DNA of 64,000 nucleotides from an uncultured Candidatus Saccharibacteria bacterium. GTDB lineage: Bacteria > Patescibacteriota > Saccharimonadia > Saccharimonadales > Saccharimonadaceae. Within the stretch, counting starts at the first letter, position 1. Each line of letters begins with the position of its first letter. The notes under the pieces were generated by a model, which worked only from the letters and a program-made list of their open reading frames with translations, made no database searches and was not told where the DNA came from. The position numbers were made by a program, and so were the translations under genes. Positions 25,864 through 34,297 of the stretch are shown here, piece by piece. The DNA is taken from positions 1-64,000 of the forward strand of contig CALIJB010000004.1 of the NCBI GenBank assembly GCA_938017675.1, in the 5' to 3' direction.

Positions 25864-26688
25864 CTACACTCTATTAAAGTATGCTTTTTGTATACGCATA
25901 GGCGTATAATAATCATCTCTGCGCGGCTGTTCAAAGACTAATGTGATTTCATTTTTTTCTATTTCTGGCTCTAGTGCCCGATAGTATTCTTCGCATTTGC
26001 TTGGACTCAAATTACTCTCTGTAGACATCTTGAAAGTTACTATTCGGTTTGAGTTTGAATCTACGCCATATTCTGTATTGCCATCCACGAGTTTGAATGT
26101 TCTGTAGAATTGGTCTCCTGTTGTCAACTTCCCAACGGAGCCGCACTCCTGGCTTAAAAATAGTCCAGTATCTTTAATGCCTCGGTTGTTTATCCATGCT
26201 AGGAACCTCTTTATTTCTACCACGTTAGGGTCAACTATTGCTGTGTTAGTGAATTCTAATGCGACATGTTCTTGGAGATCTTCAGCGAACTTTTCTATTG
26301 AATCTTTTTCCAGGCTAGCTCGCTTCAATTGTTCGGCGATTTCTTTGTCAACATGTAGCATAGGGTTTGCAAGAAAATTCAACATGCTAGTAGCAGAAGC
26401 AGCCAATTTGTCGCCAATCTTTTCTTCGCTATGTCCTCCGTTGACGGCATTTTGTAGCTCTGTTTGCCAATTCGGAAATTTAAATGCCTCTCTCATTTCT
26501 CTATCTGATAAGAGCTCTGAAGCACTTGGTATTCTTATCCTTGTTGGTATTTCTGTTGATGTTTGTATGTTGCTAGGACTAGTTTGCTTTGTAAAATTTC
26601 CAGTGCAAGCTGTTGTTGCTAGCGTTCCGATACCAGCAAGACCCAACAACAGCATATCACGACGACTAACATTTTCGGGGGTTATCAT
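25864..26688 (-). CDS. Probable Tat-exported lipoprotein
   Basis: The 274-residue product begins with a twin-arginine signal (VSRRDMLLLGLAGIGTL) running into a lipobox-like TTAC, so it is probably exported folded and lipid-anchored. The mature part has no family I recognise: a helical region with KIGDKLAASATSMLNFL, then a beta-rich end (FKLVDGNTEYGVDSNSNRIVTFKMST). The next gene upstream encodes a protein of the same layout and similar segments (LPNWKDT / FPNWQTE; LEPKS / LSPSK), so they are tandem paralogues. They lie between the two VirB6-like genes, suggesting a part in the same surface machine. Confidence 0.72.
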   Translation of the reverse strand: MITPENVSRRDMLLLGLAGIGTLATTACTGNFTKQTSPSNIQTSTEIPTRIRIPSASELLSDREMREAFKFPNWQTELQNAVNGGHSEEKIGDKLAASATSMLNFLANPMLHVDKEIAEQLKRASLEKDSIEKFAEDLQEHVALEFTNTAIVDPNVVEIKRFLAWINNRGIKDTGLFLSQECGSVGKLTTGDQFYRTFKLVDGNTEYGVDSNSNRIVTFKMSTESNLSPSKCEEYYRALEPEIEKNEITLVFEQPRRDDYYTPMRIQKAYFNRV

Positions 26689-26733
26689 AAGATTTTTGAC
26701 CTTTCTCTTGTATGTAAACTTACAACTCAGTTG

Positions 26734-27663
26734 TTATGGTTCGTTGGCTGACTTCTTTATCCTTAAATCTAACAGTTTCATAGAACCTTCTTCTTCCGGT
26801 GGTGTGAAGTCGAATACGAAATGCTTGCTTTCGCTACCTTTCTGTAAATCCTGGTCCACTTTTTGACAGACAGCTGAGTCAGACTTTGGTTCTAGGTTGT
26901 CTGTCATATCAAAGGTGGTCTCGATTCTTATTTTATGCGGTTGGGTTGGAGAATTAGTGAAATACAACACCTTTTGTCCATTGGTATTTACTTGACGCTT
27001 AACTTTTCTAGAGAATAACCGTCCCTTATCTGTGAGCGATTCGGGCTGGCTGCATTGGGTTAGGGCTACTAAAGTATTGTTCTCTCCTTTTGTTTCTAGC
27101 TGCTTCAGGGATTCTGGTATAGAACCTTGAGTATCGTCGACTACTGCTAGTTCAGAGAATTGCCTCATGACGTATCCTTGTAGATCTTCGCGGAACTGAT
27201 CTAGTTTTTTGTCTTGAATGCGTTGTCCTAGACCTAGCTCTTCAATATTTTCTTCATCAACAAAATTCAAAGGGTTAAGAATGCCATTTACGACGTCTGT
27301 CATGTATGTAGCTATGGCATCGGCAGCGGCTTTTTCACCTCCGGCTGAAGCTTTGGTATCTTTCCAGTTTGGTAATGTGAATAACTTTTCCATTTTTTTA
27401 CGCGAGACAATTTGTTCAGGGTTTGGTAGAGGCTTCTGCTCTACGGCTTCTGGGGTCGGTGTTGCCTCTTGGGTTGGTGGTGGTGTAGGTCGTGCGTCAG
27501 CTGTCTCCCTCGGTATGTTTGCGATACTTGGGCTGGCTGGCTTTGCAGAGCTAGTTTTTTCAGCGCAGGCTCCTGCGGCCAATATTCCTAGACCGATTCC
27601 TGCAAACTTTAGTAGCTCGCCGCGGCTAACCTTTTTATTGAGTAGATCTGGACCTTTTACCAT
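26734..27663 (-). CDS. Probable lipoprotein, paralogue of the downstream gene
   Basis: The 309-residue product has a signal VSRGELLKFAGIGLGILAAGAC, with lipobox AGAC and Arg-Gly where the downstream paralogue has Arg-Arg, a degenerate Tat motif. A Pro/Thr/Ala-rich linker (about residues 45-80) precedes the folded part, which shares the order and spacing of motifs with the paralogue (PEQIVSRKKMEKLFTLPNW; QGYVMRQFSELAVVD; HKIRIETTFDMTDNLEP). Function unknown. A GGAGGGG ribosome site sits in the loop of a small hairpin ahead of the ATG. Confidence 0.7.
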   Translation of the reverse strand: MVKGPDLLNKKVSRGELLKFAGIGLGILAAGACAEKTSSAKPASPSIANIPRETADARPTPPPTQEATPTPEAVEQKPLPNPEQIVSRKKMEKLFTLPNWKDTKASAGGEKAAADAIATYMTDVVNGILNPLNFVDEENIEELGLGQRIQDKKLDQFREDLQGYVMRQFSELAVVDDTQGSIPESLKQLETKGENNTLVALTQCSQPESLTDKGRLFSRKVKRQVNTNGQKVLYFTNSPTQPHKIRIETTFDMTDNLEPKSDSAVCQKVDQDLQKGSESKHFVFDFTPPEEEGSMKLLDLRIKKSANEP

Positions 27664-27671
27664 AAAACTTC

Positions 27672-27690
27672 AATCCCCTCCTTCGGGATT
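27672..27690 (-). promoter_or_regulatory. Small hairpin presenting the ribosome site
   Basis: AATCCC and GGGATT pair around a 7-nt loop; read on the minus strand, the AAGGAGGGG ribosome site covers the loop and one arm, just before the lipoprotein start. It could tune translation. Confidence 0.4.
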
Positions 27691-27784
27691 AGTGGCTTAT
27701 GATGTCTATGCGACCCACCTCGCATTTGTAGTATTATTATACATCTTTATGGCGAAATAATCAAGCTGGCGGTGCTATTTTTCG

Positions 27785-30700
27785 CTAATCATCATCGTCG
27801 CCGTCATCGCCGTCGTACAAATCGCCAGCGAATTCCTTGAGGACGTCGACGGCTTGGTCGGTCAAAGTTTGGCGGACGGTTGGCGTGCTGAGTACCTGGA
27901 CAGCCATCTTGCGGGCATTTCGGCGCCGCTTGTTGAACCGCTTGATCAGGCTCTGGCGGGCGTCTGCTTCGCTGTTCGGTAAGCCTTTATCGCCGAGTTT
28001 CTTCTGCTCGGACCTAATGCTGTCTTTGATGAGCTTGTTGAACTGCGTCCTAGTCAGGTCGCTTGCCTCGACGTCGGCGAACATCACAGCTAGGGCGTTA
28101 GCATTAGCATTAGCGATAGTGCTGGTTTTGATGCGGCCCTCGAGAATCTGGCGGAAGGACTGGTATTGCAGGCTTTCGTCGCCGTAGAATTCGCCGTTGA
28201 GGACAGCCTTGAGCGATTTGTCGCTGAGGGCTGGAACTGCCTGCATGAATTTGGTATCGATGATAGCCTGCTCGACCGAGCGGCGGAAGTCGTAGTTGTA
28301 GCCAGTGGCTATCACATTGCCGTGTTCGTCGACTAACCTGCCGGTTTGTTTAACGACGTTCAACTTCTGTTCGACCGAGCCGACTTTGAACAATTCAGCG
28401 ATCGACATGTCGCGGACGTAGTCGTCGCGGGCGTCGAATGCATAGCTGCGGCCAGCGGCGTCGGTAACATGCAGCTGGGTAATCGGCTGGCCAGCGGCGT
28501 CGGTGCCTAGTTTGCCGGTAGCCAGCGCTTCAATTTGTCCAGGGTCGAGTTTGAAGTGGTGGGCCAGTTCGGCTTGCTGCGCGATCTTTTCGCCGGCTTC
28601 TTTGCGCGATTTAGCCACGTATTCGGCCAATACCGCTGATTGGTTACCGATGCCAGCGGCGTATTCGCGGACTAGTTTGCCATCGACGCGGACGGTGTTG
28701 TCGAGCATCATGGTATTGACCTCGCTGGCCAGCGCCTGTTCGGCGGCGCGTTTGGCAGCGGCGGTCAGGTTGGTTTCGATGTTGGCGCGCTTGATGTCGC
28801 GGGCAACGTGCAGTACATAGTCCTGTGTTGGAGCATTAGTGCCGCGCAGGTTGACAACATGTTCGCTTTGGTCGCCCTGGGCGATGATTTCGGCGTGCAT
28901 CTTGCCGAGTTTTTCTTTGGCGCGGGCAGCGTCGAATTCGCTCTTCTTGACGCTCAATTCTAGCGCTTTGTAGCCTGGGCTGGTTTGCGCCAAGGTATCC
29001 CAGCGGGCTTGCTGGTCGTTGCTGATACGCTGTTTGTGCGCCTCGACGGTGCGCCGGGCGGTATCGACTTCTTGGCCGGCTCTGCTTTCGTTGAATTCAT
29101 TTTGGACGCGGGCTTTGTCGATTTCGGCGAGTTGTTGGCGGTGCGTCAGATTTTGATGGCCGCGGTCGAAAGCGTTGTCGAGCTCAGATTTGTGGATACT
29201 GGCCCGGCGCCGGCGCGCTTCAAGCGCCTGGCCGTGCGGCGTGGCGTAGAAGGTGTTGCCGATTTCTGACTTGCGGGCTTCGTTCTCACCCTCGACTGTC
29301 TGGACAGAGCGCCGCCCGTAGCGGTCGTTGTCCCATTCGGTGGCGTTGTTGCTGGCAGCAGCTTCGTAAGCGGCGGTTAAGCCTTTACGGCGCTGTGTGC
29401 GGCGATGTTGCCGCCGTACGGCCGAGTTGACAAAGTTAGCGCGGCTGCCGTGGGCTCTGTTGATGGCGCGGGCGGCTCTTTTTAGCTTCGGCGACCTTCT
29501 GAAGATACCTCTGTCGGTGTTGATTAGGCTCTTGCCAGCGCGATTTTTAGCAGCTTGGTAAGCAGCGCGTTCCTGCGCCCAGTTGCGGGTGCGATCAATG
29601 ATGCCGCGGTTCGGATTGTTAACAATACCAGCGAGTTTGCCGAGCAAATTACCGCTAAGCTTGATGATAAGCGGTGTGATGGCGATCGGTGCAACCTGCA
29701 CAGCTAAGCCGATGATAATTTGGGTAATTGAGTCGCCGGCATTAGCGATGATAGCGTAACCGGCTAGCTGCGCCGCACCGAAAATGAACGATATAAGCGG
29801 GAACATTAGCAGCATGGTGGCAAAAAGGTCTTTCCATTTATCAAAATATTTATTTGTGCTCGGCAATACGTAAGCCACGAAAGCTAGCGGCGCAACGATG
29901 ATACACAGGGTGATTAGTGCTTGGCGCATAGCCAGAATCACCATCGCCACGATGGCTGCGACGATGGCGCCGACTAACATCGTGGTCAGCAGCGTTAGCG
30001 ACGGGCCGATACCGCCGTTAGCGACGACCACCTTGCCGAGTATGCCGCCGCCAGCTAGCACTACCCCAGTGACGCCAGTCCATGATAACTCGTCGCCGAG
30101 ACGGCCGTGGCTAGACAAACCGTGTCGGACGTCGGTAAAGAACTGTTGTATTGACGAGCCGAGTACATTCGAGGTATCGACTAAAGCGCCAGATATCCAA
30201 TACGAAACGTTGACCAAAATGGCCCCAATGATTAAGCGCGGCAGCATTGATTTGATGCCATAGTTGCTCAGGCCTTGATTGGTGATTTGCGCGTAAATAA
30301 TCAGCAAAAACACCAGGACGAAACAGACATTAGAAACGTCGCGGACTTTTTGCCAGATTTCGTAAATCGGGTTGTTTTTGGTGGTGTCGGTTTGCAGAGT
30401 GTGGACGATTAGGAAACTTTTGATGATGTCGAGTACGCCGTCCATCCGGTCGGCGATAAGCTGCGTAGCTGGGCAGACGAACCAGCCGACGTTAACTTTG
30501 CAGTTGTCGCCGTCGTCATCGCCGTCTGCTTCTGGTGCGTTGGCGATAGATACTTTGGTTGACGAGGATTGCGTCGATGGATCGTATATACCGCTGCGCA
30601 AAAGATAGCTAACCGCCTGGCCTTCGGTGGCAGTTTTGGCGTCGCCTTCGGTCAAGATGAGGTGGATACCTTCGTTGTCTTCGTATTTGTAGCCGTCGTA

Positions 30701-30946
30701 GCCAGCGATTGGCAGGCTTTTGGTTTTTTCGCCGCTAGCAAACGACGCTTTGTCGATTCTGGTATAGGTGTGTTTCTGGTAAATAACGGTATCGTTTTTG
30801 GTAGAACGCTCGGCATCGGCAGCTGCTGCTGGCCGCGATAGTGCTAGAACACTAGCAAATAATGCTATCGTTACTGCCGAGAGCACTAAAAATCCTTGCC
30901 GCAAGGATATCCTACCCTGCAGGCATGTTCTTACCCAATCCCGCAT
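27785..30946 (-). CDS. VirB6/TrbL-like polytopic membrane protein 2
   Basis: The start is ATG 30946 (MRDWVRTCLQGRISLRQGF) because an ATG at 30958 overlaps the -10 box and cannot be in the mRNA. The 1053-residue protein has a signal-like helix, a short extracytoplasmic part, a helix cluster (about 190-470) with DVSNVCFVLVFLLIIYAQIT and NYGIKSMLPRLIIGAILVNV, and then about 580 residues of Arg/Ala-rich, mostly helical cytoplasmic domain, ending in a run of Asp. Same plan as the protein at 22779-25775. The large C-terminal domain might be a docking or effector region; that is a guess. Confidence 0.8.
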   Translation of the reverse strand: MRDWVRTCLQGRISLRQGFLVLSAVTIALFASVLALSRPAAAADAERSTKNDTVIYQKHTYTRIDKASFASGEKTKSLPIAGYDGYKYEDNEGIHLILTEGDAKTATEGQAVSYLLRSGIYDPSTQSSSTKVSIANAPEADGDDDGDNCKVNVGWFVCPATQLIADRMDGVLDIIKSFLIVHTLQTDTTKNNPIYEIWQKVRDVSNVCFVLVFLLIIYAQITNQGLSNYGIKSMLPRLIIGAILVNVSYWISGALVDTSNVLGSSIQQFFTDVRHGLSSHGRLGDELSWTGVTGVVLAGGGILGKVVVANGGIGPSLTLLTTMLVGAIVAAIVAMVILAMRQALITLCIIVAPLAFVAYVLPSTNKYFDKWKDLFATMLLMFPLISFIFGAAQLAGYAIIANAGDSITQIIIGLAVQVAPIAITPLIIKLSGNLLGKLAGIVNNPNRGIIDRTRNWAQERAAYQAAKNRAGKSLINTDRGIFRRSPKLKRAARAINRAHGSRANFVNSAVRRQHRRTQRRKGLTAAYEAAASNNATEWDNDRYGRRSVQTVEGENEARKSEIGNTFYATPHGQALEARRRRASIHKSELDNAFDRGHQNLTHRQQLAEIDKARVQNEFNESRAGQEVDTARRTVEAHKQRISNDQQARWDTLAQTSPGYKALELSVKKSEFDAARAKEKLGKMHAEIIAQGDQSEHVVNLRGTNAPTQDYVLHVARDIKRANIETNLTAAAKRAAEQALASEVNTMMLDNTVRVDGKLVREYAAGIGNQSAVLAEYVAKSRKEAGEKIAQQAELAHHFKLDPGQIEALATGKLGTDAAGQPITQLHVTDAAGRSYAFDARDDYVRDMSIAELFKVGSVEQKLNVVKQTGRLVDEHGNVIATGYNYDFRRSVEQAIIDTKFMQAVPALSDKSLKAVLNGEFYGDESLQYQSFRQILEGRIKTSTIANANANALAVMFADVEASDLTRTQFNKLIKDSIRSEQKKLGDKGLPNSEADARQSLIKRFNKRRRNARKMAVQVLSTPTVRQTLTDQAVDVLKEFAGDLYDGDDGDDDD

Positions 30947-30956
30947 ACTACTATTC

Positions 30957-30985
30957 ATTATAGCACTTTTGCTACAAAAAGTCAA
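30957..30985 (-). promoter_or_regulatory. Near-consensus promoter for the VirB6-like gene
   Basis: On the minus strand TTGACT (30980-30985), a 17-nt spacer, then TGC-TATAAT (30957-30965). The -10 ends 10 nt before ATG 30946, so the leader would be only a few bases. Confidence 0.75.
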
Positions 30986-31023
30986 TGAGCGCCATCAGGA
31001 ATATTAATGTTTGTCAAAAATGT

Positions 31024-31052
31024 TTGCAAATATGGACTACCAGCGTTATACT
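31024..31052 (+). promoter_or_regulatory. Promoter of the pilin-like operon
   Basis: TTGCAA (31024-31029), 17-nt spacer, TATACT (31047-31052). It is divergent from the VirB6-like promoter and followed by a leader with an AGGAAG site before ATG 31076. Confidence 0.65.
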
Positions 31053-31075
31053 CTAATTAGGAAGCTATACGCGTT

Positions 31076-31444
31076 ATGAAACAGAAACTAACAACCTGTC
31101 TGATTGCTCTAACCAGCGCTGTTGGCGCGCTGTTGCTATTTAGCCGGTCGGTTTACGCGTTGGATTGCGCGGTGTTGCCGAGCGAGATCTGTTCCAAGGC
31201 CGAAGATAGCGAGGCGATATTTGCCTTACTCAATTTTTTCTTGACGATACTGGTTGCTTTGGTTGGAATTGTGGCGATTGGCATGTTTATTTGGGCGGGC
31301 GTTCTCTATGCTAGCGGCGATGCTAATAGTAACCGCGTTGCCCAGGCCAAAACAATTATGACGAATACAACCGTGGGTATTATAGCTTTTGGCTTGATGT
31401 ATCTGGCATTAAACTGGCTAATTCCAGGGGGGATTTTCAACTGA
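31076..31444 (+). CDS. Pilin-like (VirB2/TrbC-like) membrane protein 1
   Basis: A 122-residue protein with a signal peptide (to about residue 28), a short loop with two Cys (LDCAVLPSEIC), and two hydrophobic helices separated by the motif YASGDANSNRVAQAKTIM. The G-D/N-x6-AQAK or QSAK motif between two helices recurs in all the proteins of this set and is typical of VirB2-like pilins. It opens the operon and overlaps the next gene (stop TGA at the next ATG). Confidence 0.75.
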   Translation: MKQKLTTCLIALTSAVGALLLFSRSVYALDCAVLPSEICSKAEDSEAIFALLNFFLTILVALVGIVAIGMFIWAGVLYASGDANSNRVAQAKTIMTNTTVGIIAFGLMYLALNWLIPGGIFN

Positions 31445-31887
31445 TGAAGCGTGTATTTTTGGCTTTAGCAGCGGTGATAACAGGTACAGTTTTCTTCTCT
31501 GCGACTGTCCCATCGGCAGCTTATGCGGCTGATGCGTCGTGCGATGCTTACGTCTTTGCTATGCCTGCTTGGTACAATGGTATGATGACTAAGGGGTCTA
31601 GCGGCGACTGCGAGTTTGAAGGTCTGAAATCGGCTAGCGAGCCTGATAAAATTGATTTTAGCCGCACTGGGTTCAAGATCGGCGCTAATGTTGTACGTTG
31701 TCTCTTGATAGCGTCTACGTATGTAGCTATATTCTTCTTGATCAAGGGCGGTATTGCCTATATGTATAGTACTGGCTCGCCAGAAGGCGTCGCTGGCGCT
31801 AAAAAGACGGTACAGAACGCGCTGATAGGTTTCGTGATTGCTATGCTCGCCGTGCAAATTGTTAATGTCATAGGAGACATTATATGA
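31444..31887 (+). CDS. Pilin-like membrane protein 2
   Basis: A 147-residue member of the pilin-like set, with signal peptide (ends AAYAAD), a longer loop with Cys at ASCDAY and GDCEFEG, a third Cys at the start of helix 1, and the inter-helix motif YSTGSPEGVAGAKKTV in place of the usual SQGD. It is the most divergent copy after the signal. The stop overlaps the next start by 4 nt. Confidence 0.7.
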   Translation: MKRVFLALAAVITGTVFFSATVPSAAYAADASCDAYVFAMPAWYNGMMTKGSSGDCEFEGLKSASEPDKIDFSRTGFKIGANVVRCLLIASTYVAIFFLIKGGIAYMYSTGSPEGVAGAKKTVQNALIGFVIAMLAVQIVNVIGDII

Positions 31888-32180
31888 TCTGGCAAACGAT
31901 TGTCCTTGCTGCGCGCAAGATTGATGCAAACAGTATTCTTTATTTCCCGACCAAGACAGATAATGATGCTTTGCCAGGTATAATCAGGTTGGCGTATTTC
32001 TGGGCAACGGTTATTGCAGTTATTGTGCTGGTGATTGCTGGATTTATCTATGCCACGTCGCAAGGTGACCCTAGCAAGGTGGCTCAGGCTAAAAATGCTA
32101 TGTTATATACTGTTGTTGGTCTAGTGGTTGTTTACATGTCGGCAGCAATAATAATGTTCGTGAACGGAGCATTTTTCTAA
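31884..32180 (+). CDS. Pilin-like membrane protein 3
   Basis: The 98-residue product is the shortest of the set. It lacks a clear signal peptide; the first 35 residues are polar (ARKIDANSILYFPTKTDNDA), followed by two helices around ATSQGDPSKVAQAKNAML. It has no Cys. A start further inside is possible, but ATG 31884 overlaps the preceding stop and fits the tight operon. Confidence 0.7.
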   Translation: MIWQTIVLAARKIDANSILYFPTKTDNDALPGIIRLAYFWATVIAVIVLVIAGFIYATSQGDPSKVAQAKNAMLYTVVGLVVVYMSAAIIMFVNGAFF

Positions 32181-32182
32181 TT

Positions 32183-32575
32183 ATGCGTAGAATAGCCGTG
32201 TTAGCAGTTGTAATTGCTGGAATTGTGTCGCTGGTGGCGATGGTGGTAATGCCAACAGCGGTCCGGGCGGCTCAATTACATGGCGCCTGCGACAGCGGCA
32301 CTTACGATAAAGAGGATTGCGATCTCATCAAGCACAATGAAATTGATAACACGCATACGACGATTTCCACGCCGATTAGTTGGGCATTTTGGTTGTTGGC
32401 GGCAATATCAGTAATTATGATTATTGTTGGCGGCATTCGTTATATTACCTCGCAGGGCAATCAGCAGCAACTACAATCAGCCAAGAATACTGTCTTGTAT
32501 GCGGTTGTCGGGCTAGTGGTGGCGATAGCTGCTAGGGCAATTGTAATGCTGGTTGTTGATAGTTTTTATAGCTAG
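32183..32575 (+). CDS. Pilin-like membrane protein 4
   Basis: A 130-residue protein with a signal peptide (to about residue 29, AVRAAQ), a Cys pair in the loop (HGACDSGTYDKEDCD) and two helices joined by ITSQGNQQQLQSAKNTVL. The Cys pair could make a disulphide once exported. It starts 2 nt after the previous gene. Confidence 0.75.
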   Translation: MRRIAVLAVVIAGIVSLVAMVVMPTAVRAAQLHGACDSGTYDKEDCDLIKHNEIDNTHTTISTPISWAFWLLAAISVIMIIVGGIRYITSQGNQQQLQSAKNTVLYAVVGLVVAIAARAIVMLVVDSFYS

Positions 32576-32587
32576 AAAGGAGCAATT

Positions 32588-32968
32588 ATGAAAAAAAATA
32601 TAATAATGACAGTGTTGGCGTTAGTACTGAGCGTATCAACGCTGTTTTTTGCTGGCACACCAGTCCAGGCTGCGTCGTGCGGTAGCGCCAAGCAATGCAT
32701 AGATCAAGGTTTGTCAGCATCGGGGACTAGTTCTACTCCTAATAGTCTAAGCTCAGTATTAACGACAGTCACCAATATACTCTTGTTTCTGATGGGTGCC
32801 GTATCGGTGATTATGATTATCATTGGCGGTTTTCGCTATGTCACTTCGCAGGGTGACCAAACGCAGATGCAGTCAGCCAAGAATACTATTTTGTATGCCG
32901 TTATTGGTGTAGTAGTGTCGATAGCTGCTTATGCGATTGTTAGTTTTGTTGTTGCTCAGTTTGTCTGA
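32588..32968 (+). CDS. Pilin-like membrane protein 5
   Basis: A 126-residue protein with signal peptide (ends PVQAAS), a Cys pair (ASCGSAKQC), and two helices joined by VTSQGDQTQMQSAKNTIL. A strong AAAGGAGC ribosome site lies before the ATG. The helix region is nearly the same as in copy 6. Confidence 0.78.
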   Translation: MKKNIIMTVLALVLSVSTLFFAGTPVQAASCGSAKQCIDQGLSASGTSSTPNSLSSVLTTVTNILLFLMGAVSVIMIIIGGFRYVTSQGDQTQMQSAKNTILYAVIGVVVSIAAYAIVSFVVAQFV

Positions 32969-33038
32969 TTCGGTTTTACTACCCGTTACTACCTCGTAAT
33001 GAAGTGTAAAAGCAATCCCAATTATTTACCAAATGTTG

Positions 33039-33044
33039 TATAAT
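33039..33044 (+). promoter_or_regulatory. -10 box for pilin-like gene 6
   Basis: TATAAT at 33039-33044, preceded by TTG. A leader of about 35 nt with an AAAGGA site leads to ATG 33088, so this copy can be expressed apart from the others. Confidence 0.55.
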
Positions 33045-33087
33045 AATCCGTATAAGACCAATAAATCATACAGAAAGGATCGATCGT

Positions 33088-33555
33088 ATGAGAATTAAAT
33101 TAAATAAAGACAGTATCGTCGGTTTGCTAGCGGTACCTGCACTGGTACTATCAGTGGCAGGCGTGATGTTCCAAACAGCACCAGCGTTTGCTGCTCCGCT
33201 GAAGAAAACCATGAGTGGTACTGGTAAGGAAAAGCAGCTAAGTATATCAGGTGGAGCTGAGTCTGCTAGAGGCGAGGATCAATCAGCTTGTTTGTTTGGC
33301 AACGAAAATGGTTGCGATCAGGGCCAGACGCCTATCTTCACTATTGTCACTAACGTTTTGCTATTTATCATCGGTGCCGTATCGGTGATTATGCTGATCA
33401 TTGGCGGCTTTCGCTACGTCACCTCGCAGGGCGACCAGACGCAGGTGCAGTCGGCCAAGAATACCATCTTGTATTCAATAGTTGGTATTGTAGTGGCAAT
33501 TCTAGCTTACGCGGCAGTCAACTTCGTGATCTCTAGCTTCGTCAAGTCAGAATAG
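33088..33555 (+). CDS. Pilin-like membrane protein 6, with its own promoter and terminator
   Basis: A 155-residue protein with signal peptide (ends PAFAAP), a longer loop with a Cys pair (SACLFGNENGCD), and helices joined by VTSQGDQTQVQSAKNTIL. It is the only copy flanked by both a promoter and a strong hairpin terminator, so it may be the major subunit; that is inference. Between it and copy 5 lie 119 nt holding the promoter. Confidence 0.78.
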   Translation: MRIKLNKDSIVGLLAVPALVLSVAGVMFQTAPAFAAPLKKTMSGTGKEKQLSISGGAESARGEDQSACLFGNENGCDQGQTPIFTIVTNVLLFIIGAVSVIMLIIGGFRYVTSQGDQTQVQSAKNTILYSIVGIVVAILAYAAVNFVISSFVKSE

Positions 33556-33576
33556 TACCTGTTGCTTTCAAAGCAT

Positions 33577-33609
33577 AATAACCGCGCTTGAATTGGCGCG
33601 GTTATTTTA
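33577..33609 (+). terminator. Rho-independent terminator of pilin-like gene 6
   Basis: AATAACCGCGC (33577-33587) pairs perfectly with GCGCGGTTATT (33596-33606), 8-nt loop, followed by TTTAT. Confidence 0.85.
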
Positions 33610-33657
33610 TATGTTTCGCTTTCTCCCGCCGGTACGCTAGTTTTTGGTTCATACAAC

Positions 33658-33692
33658 AAAAAACCCGCTTGCGTCTGCTTGCGGGTTTTTTT
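33658..33692. terminator. Bidirectional terminator between the pilin-like and hsp20 genes
   Basis: AAAAAACCCGC (33658-33668) and GCGGGTTTTTTT (33681-33692) form a stem with long A and T runs on either side, so it works from both directions and ends the hsp20 transcript. Confidence 0.88.
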
Positions 33693-33709
33693 ATCTAATT
33701 TTCCCTGCT

Positions 33710-34192
33710 CTATTGGATAGCGATCTTTTTGGCTTGTTCTTGTTTGACCTTGGTGAAGCTAATCGTCAGGACGCCATCCTTGAGCACTGCCGAAACTTCG
33801 TCTTCTTTGACAGCTACTGGTAGTGCTAGTGTGCGGCTAAACTCGCCCCAATAGCATTCTTGGATATGCCAGCGCGAAACGGCGGTGTCGTCGCCGCTTG
33901 ATAGCGTGCCGCTGATAGTCAAGATACCGTCAGAGATACTGACATCGAGGTCTTCCTTGTTGACGCCAGCGGTTCGAGCCTTGATCACTAGCAATTCGTC
34001 AGTCTCGTAGACGTCAACGGCTAGCTGGCCCGGAAAGTCTTCTTCTTGCTCTTGCCAGGCGCTATCATCGGCCTGCTGCTGAGGTGCCGCTGCGGCTGGC
34101 GAGTTATTATCGTTCGTTAAACTGTCATCGTTGAGAAATGCTGCAGCCAGCTCGTCTCCGATCAACAGATCGTCATCTTGTTTACGTGCCAT
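33710..34192 (-). CDS. Small heat shock protein, Hsp20/alpha-crystallin family
   Basis: A 160-residue chaperone. The acidic, Gln/Ala-rich N-terminus (about 1-55) is followed by the alpha-crystallin domain (LAVDVYETDELLVIKARTAGVNKEDLDVSI, DGILTISG, and the closing KDGVLTISFTKV). An I-x-I tail is only partly present (KIAIQ). A GGAGGA ribosome site and a -10 box lie upstream; no heat-shock operator such as CIRCE is visible. Confidence 0.93.
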   Translation of the reverse strand: MARKQDDDLLIGDELAAAFLNDDSLTNDNNSPAAAAPQQQADDSAWQEQEEDFPGQLAVDVYETDELLVIKARTAGVNKEDLDVSISDGILTISGTLSSGDDTAVSRWHIQECYWGEFSRTLALPVAVKEDEVSAVLKDGVLTISFTKVKQEQAKKIAIQ

Positions 34193-34297
34193 TGATGTCC
34201 TCCACTATTCTCGTTGGCTGATTGAATTTATACTATCATTATAGACTATGCATAGCGTATAATCAACTGTATAAACCATAAGAGTGTAAAAAACACA

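Noticed and set aside
26177..26866. Plus-strand ORF of 229 codons across the lipoprotein genes
   Set aside because: Spans two real minus-strand genes and their spacer and has no protein-like motifs.
30947..30958. Upstream ATG (30958) as start of the VirB6-like protein 2
   Set aside because: It overlaps the -10 box and would not be in the transcript.
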